From NCBI RefSeq assembly GCF_014805625.2, contig NW_023998414.1, forward strand, positions 38,894,575 through 38,958,574: 64,000 bases of DNA. Direction: 5' to 3'. Under the pieces are notes generated by a model that was given only the letters and a program-made list of their open reading frames with translations, searched no databases and was not told where the DNA came from. Source of the stretch: Glossina fuscipes. Lineage: Eukaryota > Arthropoda > Insecta > Diptera > Glossinidae. Of this stretch, positions 41,101 through 48,799 are shown one piece after another (positions within the stretch are counted from its first letter, which is position 1; each line of letters opens with the position of its first letter). The position numbers and the translations under genes were made by a program.

Positions 41101-43456
41101 GTAACAAGCGCGACTAACAACTTAGCAGTGCCGGGTTCAAGTCTCATTGCGGTAAAGTTTGCTTTTGACCGTAGCTGTAGCGAGTGCTCAGACAGCAAAG
41201 GCGGCATAACATTTACCGATTCGGTACACAGGCCCACTAAGTCGCAGCCACGTCCCTATATCATTCCCCTTCTTCACTTCTTCTCCTTCTTGGTGCCAGA
41301 GGATATTCCCTGAGTGATTGGTCATTTAAAAAAAACATAAAAGAAAACTAACTATACAAGTAAAAAACTTGTTGTAGAGCTCTGATATTCAACAAAGATG
41401 GAAATCGTAATAGCAATCAAAGACTCAACAAATATACCTTATCGCATTTGATTAATTATTTTAATTTAGTATTTCCCGGCACTTTTTGATCAATCTTTGA
41501 AAATAAGAGAAAACTTTTGGTTGCTATTTGCTATCAAAAAAATACTAACCTTTACCTTCGCCTGAAATTCTTCAACTTTGCTGCTAATACAAGCATGCAT
41601 TTTATATATAAGGTAATCACTGCTCTTACTGCTATCCCAACGAGCTGCGATTCATCCATTGTTTGATTACATTTTTCATTAAAATTTCAATATTTCGTCT
41701 GACATGTGTACTCGTATTGCGGTTAGGGCTTTTAACTATCATATATAAATTGCCAATTTATCTTATTCGATTATGTCGATAAGCAAGTTAACAACAGTTG
41801 CAACTAAGCATAAGCGACATCCATCTTCTCCAGACCAATTTCCGCTTTCTCTCTATCAATGCTCCATATATTTATTTAATAAGACTTAAATAATATCAAT
41901 AATTTTCCATCTTAGATCCAAAAATTATGGAATTGCCAGAGTATATCCGGAATCTTAATGATCCAGATATTGGTGGTCCGGTTGATTATGTGCCCTCTCC
42001 AGATGCAGAAAACTTAAAAATTATTGCTTGGGACTTATTACCACCAAAAGACTCTGAACAATATCATACCAGTGAGAGTAGAATCATAACCAAAGATAAT
42101 AATCCACCAAAAGACATAATTGCTACCGAAAGTATCAATAATTATACAACTAAAGCAATATTATCAGCTGGCCAAAGCCTTAGTCCGGTAGCAACGCTTG
42201 TTAGTCATGTCACTGGTGGCAAAGTGGAAACTGATAATTTATCTCAGAAATTGAAAACAACCACGCCCACAAATCGACCTTCAACCACGACAAAATCTCG
42301 CTTAACGACTATCGCAAATGAATCTACGTTCTTACGACTTGAGGCGGGCGATTCTTCTACTCTGCCATCTTGGTTGGCGGATATTGATGATCCCGACCTT
42401 GACGTGGCTGTACCGTTTATTGTGCCTAACGATAACAATGATTATAATCATACCGTCGAGCGTGAAATTCTGCCACCCCTTGAGCCGTTTATCGATCTCA
42501 GCACTTTACACCTACCTACGAATACAGAGACCTCGAATAGATCTTCTTCCACCACGTCTTTTACTAGTCATGTCACAACGACAAAAAAACCGACGACTAC
42601 CACAACACGTCGTCCTTTAATGACAACCTATCATCGGCATTGGGTTCAAACCAAAAATATATCAACGACCAAAAATCCTAACACTATCACTACATTAAAA
42701 CCGTTTACAAACAATCACAGATCGTCCACATCAGAACAGCACGCCGCAGCATCGTCACTCATATATACTAAATCAAACATTAACGCTTCACAACACAGCA
42801 TTAGTACAACAATCAAACCAAACAAATCAACCTCTAACCATTTGTCTAACAAAAATATTTCGCATATAACTTCAGGAACATCAACACCCAGTCGACCTAA
42901 TTCATTATTGACGGTTCCAAATATCAATAGTCATGTTAAGGATCAGGAATCCGTTTCTACCGATTTATCGTCTAAGATTGAGGGCAATCCGTTTGAACCG
43001 ACGATACCTCCGTGGTTAAAAGGATTCGATTATCCAGACGTTGGCCCAGGCGTTCCATACGTTTACAATCCTGATGAAATTGACGACGATGAGGAGGATG
43101 ATGACGATACGTCAACATTCGATTCGGGAAGCAATACGAATTTTCAATCGTCGTCGCCTTCTATAGCCTCCAATCCATTTGCACCTAACATTCTACCTAA
43201 TGCAGTTACCACGAAGAGAACTCCATTTGGTTTTAATCCATCAATTGTGATACCAACCATTGAAGCCACTTTACAGCCCCTAGACGTGCGCTATGAATCG
43301 TTCCCGCCCTATTTTAATGTCACCACTTCTTATGACGTTCCGCTGATACCGACTCAGACGACAATCGTCAAAGCCGGCGATGAGAAATTCCTTCGAAACA
43401 ATCAACTAACAACCGGTACAACATCAGCATCAATCCGAAAAGGTAAGTGCAAGAGA

Positions 43457-43493
<37 letters not shown>

Positions 43494-43781
43494 ATTTTTA
43501 TATGTATACGTCTGATATAATTACGTAAATTGTAATGTTTTTGATTAGGCGAGACAAAATATAACAGCAGGTTTGGAGGACCGCCTGGTATTTTAGCTCC
43601 GCAAGGTGTCGCCTCAGTAACAGCTACAGCTACTACCAAGAGTTTCAGCAGCCCAAACGTTGCTACAACCAAGCATCATGTCACCTCGGATGCACACAAA
43701 TTTAAGGGAAGCTTTGGAGGTCCACCTGGTGTATTAGCACCCTTCGACGACGGAAAAGGTGCGAAATCTAAATCATTATAA
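32017..43781 (+). CDS. secreted Ser/Thr-rich mucin-like protein (three exons)
   Basis: Proposed coding join 32017-32164, 41916-43442, 43549-43781, giving 635 residues. Residues 1-45 hold a signal peptide with a hydrophobic core (SWLAMLFITVAIIC), so secretion is expected. Three copies of a short module follow: LPEYIRNLNDPDIGGPVDY (from residue 56), LPSWLADIDDPDLDVAVPF (from 199) and IPPWLKGFDYPDVGPGVPY (from 413). They are separated by Ser/Thr/Pro/Asn-rich linkers typical of O-glycosylated mucins. An acidic run (about 436-447) follows the third module. The C-terminus has two FGGPPG(I/V)LAP motifs (567-576 and 614-623). The splice phases agree at both junctions (phase 1). I recognise no named family and no enzyme motif; an extracellular-matrix, cuticle or gut-lining role is inference only. 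AATAAA lies about 200 nt beyond the stop. It converges on the deacetylase gene. Main doubt: exon 1 is 9.75 kb away and joined only by phase and logic. Confidence 0.75.
34193..34218. repeat. (ATT)n microsatellite
   Basis: About eight ATT units, similar in unit to the SINE tail at 30550-30572 (which reads (ATT)n on the plus strand). No tRNA-like head is attached here. Confidence 0.85.
34560..35410 (+). repeat. dispersed fly repeat family, longest copy
   Basis: Starts with CAAGTAAGAAAATTATATTC and the near-palindrome ATTCGGTCGTAACCGAAT (34579-34596), then ATACCCATCATCG. Further blocks in order: GGCGCGGATGATTTTTTCTA, CTTTTGCAAATTTTTTGGGC, a GGACAGATGAACAGATG run, CATGCTTAGGTGCATTCC, GAGGTGTTCC, ACAGACGGACATGCTTAAAT, GGGCGTTGCAGACGTTTTGA and GATGATGGGCACA. 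These match the copies at 9290-9900, 39655-40290 and 60885-61150, and the start matches the reverse of the 51765 end. Frames of 87-119 codons here are repeat, not genes. It resembles internally repeated, non-coding fly repeats, but I do not name it. Confidence 0.78.
36405..36435 (-). repeat. possible SINE A-box remnant
   Basis: The minus strand reads ATAGCCGAGTAGGCAAAG, nearly the start of the SINE at 30550-30730 (A box GCCGAGTAGGC). No B box follows at the expected 55-base spacing, so at most this is a short 5' scrap. Confidence 0.2.
39655..40290 (+). repeat. dispersed fly repeat family copy, plus orientation
   Basis: Carries ATTGGATGGGCGCGGTTGAT and TTTTTTCTATTTTCAG (shared with 60887 and 34664), CTTTTGCAAATTTGTATACG, GCGAACGGAAGAATG, ACATAGTTGGATACATGGAC, GGATATGCTTAGTTG, AGAGGTGTTTTC, GATTTGGCCC, then GATGCTGATCAAGAATATAT and GGCGTTGCAAACGTTTTGAC, ending near ATATACCCATCAT. 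The TGATCAAGAATATATATAC block is a motif I associate with a widespread fly repeat (knowledge, not checked). Frames of 66-73 codons within it are not genes. Confidence 0.76.
40290..40600 (-). repeat. dispersed fly repeat family copy, inverted
   Basis: The reverse complement shows GGACGGACATGCTTAAATGC followed by ATTCCGAATTTGAAACCAGC, GCGAAATCTTTATTTTCGC, a CAGACAGGCAGATAGACA run and GGGCGACAAATT. These are the same blocks as the copy just before it, in opposite orientation, so the pair lies tail-to-tail and could form a large inverted repeat. Confidence 0.65.
40961..41016. repeat. 28-bp direct tandem duplication
   Basis: The unit TAATTGGAAATAAGTTTACT plus ATGGCATG (40961-40988) is repeated at 40989-41016 with differences only at its end. 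Near identity implies a recent local duplication. Confidence 0.85.
41080..41160 (+). mobile_element. tRNA-derived SINE head, second copy
   Basis: A-box-like TAGTCGAGTAGG (41090-41101) and B-box-like GGTTCAAGTCT (41134-41144) are spaced exactly as in the SINE at 30550-30730 (55 bases from start to end). The bases between also align: CGACTAACAACT here, CGACTAGCAACT there. Both end in GCGGTA-AG. Downstream sequence (41161-41310) does not resemble the other body or (AAT)n tail, so this is either a relative with another 3' part or a truncated copy. No target duplication was found. Confidence 0.68.
41916..43442 (+). CDS. exon 2 of mucin-like gene: modules and Ser/Thr-rich linkers
   Basis: Begins after the acceptor TTTTCCATCTTAG and ends at the donor AAAAG/GTAAGTG, a near-perfect donor. 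The open frame continues through the donor into the microsatellite and stops at 43528, but that extension (poly-Ile/Tyr) is intron read-through. The exon has 509 codons and carries all three (L/I)P-x-(W/Y) modules, the Thr/Ser-rich linkers and the acidic run. Composition is clearly less AT-rich than the flanks, as expected for coding sequence. Codons before the first ATG at 41927 stay open back to the acceptor. Confidence 0.88.
43443..43548 (+). other. second intron of mucin-like gene, carrying (TA)n
   Basis: A 106-nt intron with donor GTAAGTG and acceptor TTTTTGATTAG. Nearly a third of it is (TA)n, so its length could vary between individuals. Phase 1 on both sides. Confidence 0.85.
43549..43781 (+). 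CDS. exon 3 of mucin-like gene: two FGGPPG(I/V)LAP motifs
   Basis: Seventy-seven codons and a TAA. RFGGPPGILAPQG and SFGGPPGVLAPFDDGKG each follow a Lys-rich lead (ETKYNS, AHKFKG), so the exon looks like two copies of one ~45-residue module. GGAAAAGGTGCG near 43751-43762 resembles the exon 2 donor (AAAAG/GT), so an alternative spliced form continuing downstream is possible, though no further exon was found. Confidence 0.83.
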
Positions 43782-44717
43782 ACAAGTCGCATACAATTGT
43801 TATAGACAACGAGTGCATAGGCTATGTGATGGATATGATGGCTAAAATATTTAAGATAAAAAAATTATTATTAGTTTATTATATATATTATTTATTCCAG
43901 AGGAATATATTAATCTGTTGTTGATTTTAAAATATTGTTTTTCTTTTTCTGCACTTTTCCATTTTGGAAAACAGATGAATAAATATTTTGCAAGTTATAA
44001 AATTTGTTTTGAGAATGCAATTAAAATTTCTCTTGATTTATATAGAAAGTAAAATGATTTATACTATGTCTGCATAAATTCGTAAGGATAGCTAACTGAT
44101 TGTAGCCCTTGGTAAAGCTTAGATAATATTTTACCTTGAGGAGTATTGAAGATGGCGTTATTTGACGAATAGTCGGAAGAGTGAACCGATCTAATCTATT
44201 CTCAATAGGGCTCGTTCTAGGCCAATATCCATCAATACTGAATTCAAAAGAAAATAACTTGAAAATTAAGATCAGTCGGTTGACTTCAAAAATAGACTTG
44301 ACAGACTTTAATCGATTGACATAATAAAAAGTTGGATATATCTTAAATCGTTCTGGATGACCACGCTAACTTTTACTATAAACGGCGCAGTGATTAACGG
44401 CACGTAATTAACTTTTTATACGACAATACCTCCAAGTTCGCACACTATTATATCAATTTTATACTTTGTTGATCCAACAGGCTTTTTGCATTCCCTCGTA
44501 TGCTAGTCCGAAACAATATTGATAGTTCTTCTTAATACTCTTATAGAATTTTAAAAGCAATAAACGGCGAGCATATCTTACTATTGCTTCTCTTTCAGAA
44601 TCACAATATATTTCAACATTCCTACATAAATGCTATGAGAATGGGACAAAGCCTGTCATTGTAAAGGATAATCGAATAAAAATTTTTAATAAAATAAATT
44701 TTCAAGGGACTTTTGAG

Positions 44718-44732
<15 letters not shown>

Positions 44733-44766
<34 letters not shown>
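44733..44766. repeat. (GA)n microsatellite
   Basis: Begins as GAAA units and becomes pure GA for over 25 bases. Confidence 0.9.
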
Positions 44767-44772
<6 letters not shown>

Positions 44773-45110
44773 GCGACTTTTATTTTTATAGTGCAGGTTT
44801 ACTTTATCTTCCTATTAATTTTATTTTACATACACATACGGTCAAGCTATATAATATATTTGATAAGATTTTTGTTCGTTATTTTGCCCATTTTGCCATT
44901 TCATCAAATGTCTTTCACCAAGCAAACGCAATCTTTACGTTAGTTCAAGTCAATCATCGTTTCTTCTGATAACAAAGGTACCATGAATATCATCAATGAT
45001 ATCTAGTGCTTCTAATAAATCAAGAACTTGAAAAATATCTATTGAATTAATTGGGTTTAAGTTCGATTCGTTGTACTCTACGCAAATGTATAACGAAATA
45101 CAAAGATTTT

Positions 45111-45116
45111 TTTATT
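45111..45116 (-). terminator. candidate poly(A) signal of deacetylase gene
   Basis: AATAAA on the minus strand about 105 bases after the stop codon, the nearest canonical hexamer. In AT-rich DNA this can occur by chance. Confidence 0.5.
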
Positions 45117-45218
45117 GCTCGCAATATGTTATTCACAAAAATTCGATAGTCTATATAATATTATAAAAATATATTTTGCAATTTTTATCTCATAGGGTAT
45201 TATAAAGTTGATAATTGA

Positions 45219-45412
45219 TTAGATAGGCACGTCTAGGTTCTTAGCGTGAACACAGTAACCGTTAATCCATGTACGCAGGACATTTAAATCGTCATTTAGG
45301 AAGATAAAATCGGCATCTGAACCAAAGTCAAGGGTGCCTTTGGTATTTTGAATGTTTAAACATTTGGCAGGATGTAAAGTGGCCGCTTCAATGGCATAAA
45401 CGATTGAACAAC
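45219..45412 (-). CDS. AMDHD2: AMDHD2 exon 5
   Basis: Residues 339-402, [17 protein letters not shown] to the C-terminus AKNLDVPI, then TAA. The choice of acceptor ATCCTTAG restores the family CS-x-x-x-A-EAA-x-LHPA block exactly. Confidence 0.93.
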
Positions 45413-47190
45413 CTAAGGATGGCAAAATATCTAATTTATGTAAGAGCGTAATTTAGATTTCAATAATTTTTGCTTACCAGTGGCTTTTCTAAAAATTCGA
45501 ACACATTCATCCAAGGGGGCGATGCTGCCACACAGGGTATCCGTACCGGCTATAAAAGCTTTGCCTTGTTTTACCTCTAAGTTTAATTGTCCTAGATGAT
45601 GGATACCTTCTTCTAGCCCTAAGGCGGATATAGCGTCGGTAACTAAACACAGGCCATCGGGATGCGTACGATGCGCTATACGCAAGGCCGCCGGATGGGT
45701 ATGAACACCATCAGCTATAAGACCGTAATATATTGTACGATCTTGAGGTATGGCATCAGAAGTCAAAAGGCCAACTAAACCGGGATCACGATGATGAAAC
45801 TGAAGAAAATCAAACTGCTACGGTTAAACAATTAATATGAACTTGAGTTCTTACTGGTAGCATGGCATTGAAAAGATGTGTTATGAGTGAAGCACCATTT
45901 TTGGCAGCTTTCTCACCGTCACTTAAGCTACCCATGGAATGACCCAGAGATACTATTATACCTTTTTTGGTAAGTGTTTGTGCAACTGCACCGGTTACAT
46001 CCAATTCTGGTGCAATTGTGATTATTTTTACATTATCCAATGAACCGTACGTTTGTAAAAGACTATCAATGCCCTAAAAATAGAAAAAAATCTGTGAAAT
46101 ATTAATTTTTTTAATAATTTTCTTCGTTTCCAATGTAAATCTGCCTTTAAGCGTGATATGCAAAGTGTTACTAAAAATTTCTATTCTTTCACATTCACAC
46201 GAAAAAACAAAATTAATAATTTACCTTATCTAAGTCCTGTATATGTGTTTCTGGATGTGCTCCTTTCTTTTTCGTGTTAATGAAGGGTCCTTCTAAGTGC
46301 ACGCCTAGAACAGAGGCACCGTTTGTTGTCTTTGGAATTTGCGGTAAAACTTTATGATAGGTCGCCGATGGTGATGTTACCAGTGTAGGGCAAAAAGATG
46401 TAACTCCATTTGTAATTAAACCAGCTGCAACTTTGTTAATACCCTCCTTAACAGTCTCGGTATCATACGAAAAATCGACACCATAACCTCCTAAGTTGTT
46501 TATCATAATTGTGGCGAGAAAAGAACAAGAAAAAAAATTCGTATTTCTTTAGAAAAGTCTTTATGATCGCAGATGGGAGCGTGCTGCGTAAACTAATAGA
46601 TGCGACCATTGCTTTTGTAGCCGATAAGATAAGCTCTATAGTGATAGAGCATTTCATGCTTAACTTTAACATAGTAAGACTATAAAGATAATCTAGAAAT
46701 TAGAGAAAATAGGTCAACACATTAAATGCTTATACTGAAGAATGAACAGAATTTTGATTTAATTTGTTTGAACTTTTTGAATGCAAACAGATGCATTGTG
46801 GAAATTTCTCTTTACGCCCTATATGCATTGACATAATATATGTAACGTATTGTGTGTTTGTTTTTGCAATTTTTTTAATAATTCCATATTATCAATATTT
46901 TTATTTTTCTTTTGTTCCATCGCCAATTTCCATAAGCCTTGCTAGTCTTACTATTTACAAAGTTATCGCTTAGTTTATATACCATTAATTTGTAAATCTA
47001 TGTAACCGGGTGCAATTATAGCATTAGCACAATCGATTTTCGAGTCCGCTAGACATTGCTCATCGAAAAATATTGGTTCTGGATTAACAATTTTGCCATT
47101 TCGTATCCATAAATCATCTTTGATTAGTTGATGATTGCGTACTAAACGGCAATTAATGAATTGTATTAAATTACTTTGTCCCTTGGACAT
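45219..47190 (-). CDS. AMDHD2: N-acetylglucosamine-6-phosphate deacetylase (AMDHD2/NagA)
   Basis: Removes acetate from GlcNAc-6-phosphate in the cytosol, returning amino sugar to glucosamine-6-phosphate, which matters for chitin and glycan precursor supply. The coding join (minus) is 47190-46983, 46490-46225, 46073-45855, 45799-45478, 45412-45219: 402 residues, close to the human enzyme (about 409). All junctions are GT-AG with matching phases (1,0,0,1). Motifs: [18 protein letters not shown] (61-77), VHLEGPF with metal-ligand Glu136, VSLGHS with His203, THLFNAM with His224, the substrate-site motif IADGVHTHP with His264, and LVTDAI with the catalytic Asp286. The end resembles the family TLDFG-x-DADF block. 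All key residues are present, so an active enzyme is expected. An upstream in-frame ATG at 47241 would add 17 residues; I prefer 47190 because the remainder then aligns with the family start. Confidence 0.95.
45478..45799 (-). CDS. AMDHD2: AMDHD2 exon 4
   Basis: Residues 232-338, [12 protein letters not shown] to FRKAT. Contains [17 protein letters not shown] and the VTDAI catalytic motif. The preceding intron is only 55 nt, near the practical minimum for flies. Donor GTAAGCAA. Confidence 0.94.
45855..46073 (-). CDS. AMDHD2: AMDHD2 exon 3
   Basis: Residues 159-231, [10 protein letters not shown] to FNAMLP, carrying the SLGHS and THLFNAM metal-site motifs. Acceptor TCTATTTTTAG, donor GTAAGAAC. 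Confidence 0.94.
46225..46490 (-). CDS. AMDHD2: AMDHD2 exon 2
   Basis: Residues 70-158 from GGYGVDFS to IQDLDK. Contains [20 protein letters not shown] and [11 protein letters not shown]. Acceptor ACAACTTAG, donor GTAAATTA. Confidence 0.94.
46983..47190 (-). CDS. AMDHD2: AMDHD2 exon 1
   Basis: Encodes residues 1-69 and one base, including [20 protein letters not shown] (the family QF-x-NCR start) and [10 protein letters not shown]. The donor is GTATATAA (weak). The same frame continues upstream to another ATG at 47241 without a stop. Confidence 0.93.
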
Positions 47191-48019
47191 TGAAATTCCA
47201 ATTAATCGCCGACGCAGGAGTAAGGAATACACGTTAAACACTAAATGATAAATTTATATAAAGCATGTGGAAATCTAATATATGTTTTCTAATCGTTTTT
47301 TTTTTAATTACTGTTTTGTTTTTTCCCATTTGTGTATTGTGATAAGCTTGTGGCTACGATTGTTTATTATTTCTTTCTTCTTTCTTCTTTCATCAGCTGT
47401 TAACAAATATCGTAAATAAACAAAATTAATAAATAGGGGGCAATAAATCATTTTGATATCATAGCATATTTTTATATAAAATTTCATCGACGTATTTTAA
47501 CAGAAATGACTGGAAGTTTCTCGAAAAAATTCTACAACACACAAATACGGTAAGCTTGTTAAGAATCCATTGTTACTAATCATAGTGAGTTGTTACTATT
47601 ACAAAAAAAAGAAGAAGGAGAATACGATAAGCCTGTATTTTCTCTTCTACGGTCTTTTTACGTGATCTATCTCTGAAACAATTGCGACCGTTGTGTTAAG
47701 TAATGCTTTAATATTCATCAAAGACCTTAACTCAAATAATTTCGCATTAAATTAAGAAAAAAATGTGTATAATATTTTCACTGATTAACTAAATGTCAAA
47801 TATAGAACATGACCAATAGATGTCGCTGTATGGTAAAGTGTTTGACTCAGATGGCGTGTACGACGGAGAAGTGGGAGAAGATGAGATATGATTTAAGAAA
47901 CAGATGGCGCAAAAAAACGCAGCGTTTTGTATAAACCTTTGATACATTATATAAGTACTTTGTTCTTCCTATCAATCAGAGAGGCGCAATAGGCGATAAA
48001 TCGAGAAAGTTTTTGCATA
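47191..48019. other. upstream region of AMDHD2
   Basis: Should hold the deacetylase promoter, but no clear core element could be picked. TATAAA occurs at 47475-47480 on the plus strand, ahead of the short ATG frame at 47506. The rest is unique sequence up to the mariner copy. A (TTC)n-like run lies at 47372-47391. Confidence 0.4.
47506..47549 (+). CDS. possible first coding exon of a divergent gene (weak)
   Basis: ATG ACT GGA AGT TTC ... encodes MTGSFSKKFYNTQIR and meets a good donor, GTAAGCTT, at 47550. TATAAA lies about 30 bases upstream of the ATG and the position is divergent from AMDHD2, as is common for shared promoters. No downstream exon could be found in the window and I do not recognise the peptide, so this may be chance. 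Confidence 0.22.
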
Positions 48020-48799
48020 ATGTCCGTATTTTGAAATGTGTCGACAGCACGTATGTTTTATTTTCATTTGAAGAATGCTGCTATTGAACATGTTAGAACG
48101 GAAGATATGTGTGAGTGATGGTTTGAGCGTTTCATAAGCGGGACGATTTCGATATTGCAGACGGCTAACAGGGAGAAACGCCGAAAACGTATGACGATGA
48201 AGAATTGTACGTCTTATTGCACGAAGACAAAGATGAAGCACAAACGGAAAGACCATCCCCCGGATTCATTTGCAATTAGTTAACAAACTGTTTCCAATTG
48301 CCTGTGAGAGATATGTGAGGAATTCAGAAAAGATTGGCGGACGAATGTCGTGAAATATGAAATTTGACACGAAAGACACAAAGGAAAGTCATTTTTGTAT
48401 CATATCGTTATTGGGGTGGAAAATTGGATTTATTTTAAGAATTCCAAGCGCATCTTCCACTCGATCGCAAGACTGAACTGCTTCGGCAGGAAAATAAAGC
48501 TCTTTATTTCGTGGAACCAGTAAGGCATTATCTATTGTCACCAGCAATTAATCTACCGCATGCGATTCGCATAGGGTTGAAAGTCCTGAGTCAGGCACTG
48601 TTAGTTTATGCGTTTCACTCAGCAGATTTCGCTCCTCTCCATTACGACTTGTTTGCATCGATGAGTCACATATGCATGAGTGCGGTTCGATGAATGTTTC
48701 GTGGTAAAGATAAAGATGAAGTTTTCGCTGATGTTGCACTCAGCAATTTCCGGAAAGATGAGGAAATGTGTGTGTGTGATTGCGAATGGCATTCTTTAA
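48020..48799 (+). mobile_element. Mos1-like mariner transposase pseudogene
   Basis: A DDD transposase that would cut and paste its element at TA sites, here inactivated. From the ATG at 48020 the frame gives an early stop, then MFYFHLKNAAIEHVRTEDMCE, a stop and WFERFISG, which aligns with the Mos1 FHLKK-TAAE and TCERWF-x-RFKSGDFD start. After a frameshift come DDFDIADG and YDDEELYVLLHEDKDEAQTE. Later parts include WGGKLDLF, then FHSADFAPLHYDLFASM, which keeps the third catalytic Asp, and a frameshifted RFDECFVVKIKM ... GKMRKCV ... IANGIL before TAA, matching the C-terminal ERWEKCVASDG block. The middle block including the first Asp is shortened or lost, and the HDNAPSH block is decayed (PAINLPHAI). 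The element is old and immobile. Terminal repeats were not identified. Confidence 0.85.

Larger units (their letters stand above)
32165..41915 (+). other. long first intron of mucin-like gene
   Basis: A 9.75-kb interval with no supported exon. It holds large copies of the dispersed repeat (34560-35410, 39655-40290, 40290-40600), a SINE head (41080-41160), a 28-bp tandem duplication (40961-41016), (ATT)n at 34193-34218 and poly-A tracts. The 100-codon frame at 32927-33229 and others have no recognisable domains. If exon 1 is wrong, this is simply intergenic DNA. Confidence 0.55.
43782..45218. other. convergent intergenic region
   Basis: Separates two converging genes. Candidate polyadenylation signals are AATAAA at 43978-43983 for the plus-strand gene and AATAAA on the minus strand at 45111-45116 for the deacetylase. 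A (GA)n run lies at 44733-44766. The 76-codon frame at 44713-44943 starts in that run and is not convincing. Confidence 0.6.

Noticed and set aside
42244..42927. Frames on both strands overlapping the mucin-like exon
   Set aside because: Shadows of the real plus-strand reading frame.
46463..46672. 69-codon minus-strand frame next to AMDHD2 exon 2
   Set aside because: Intron 1 sequence continuing into exon 2 in another frame; splicing explains the region.
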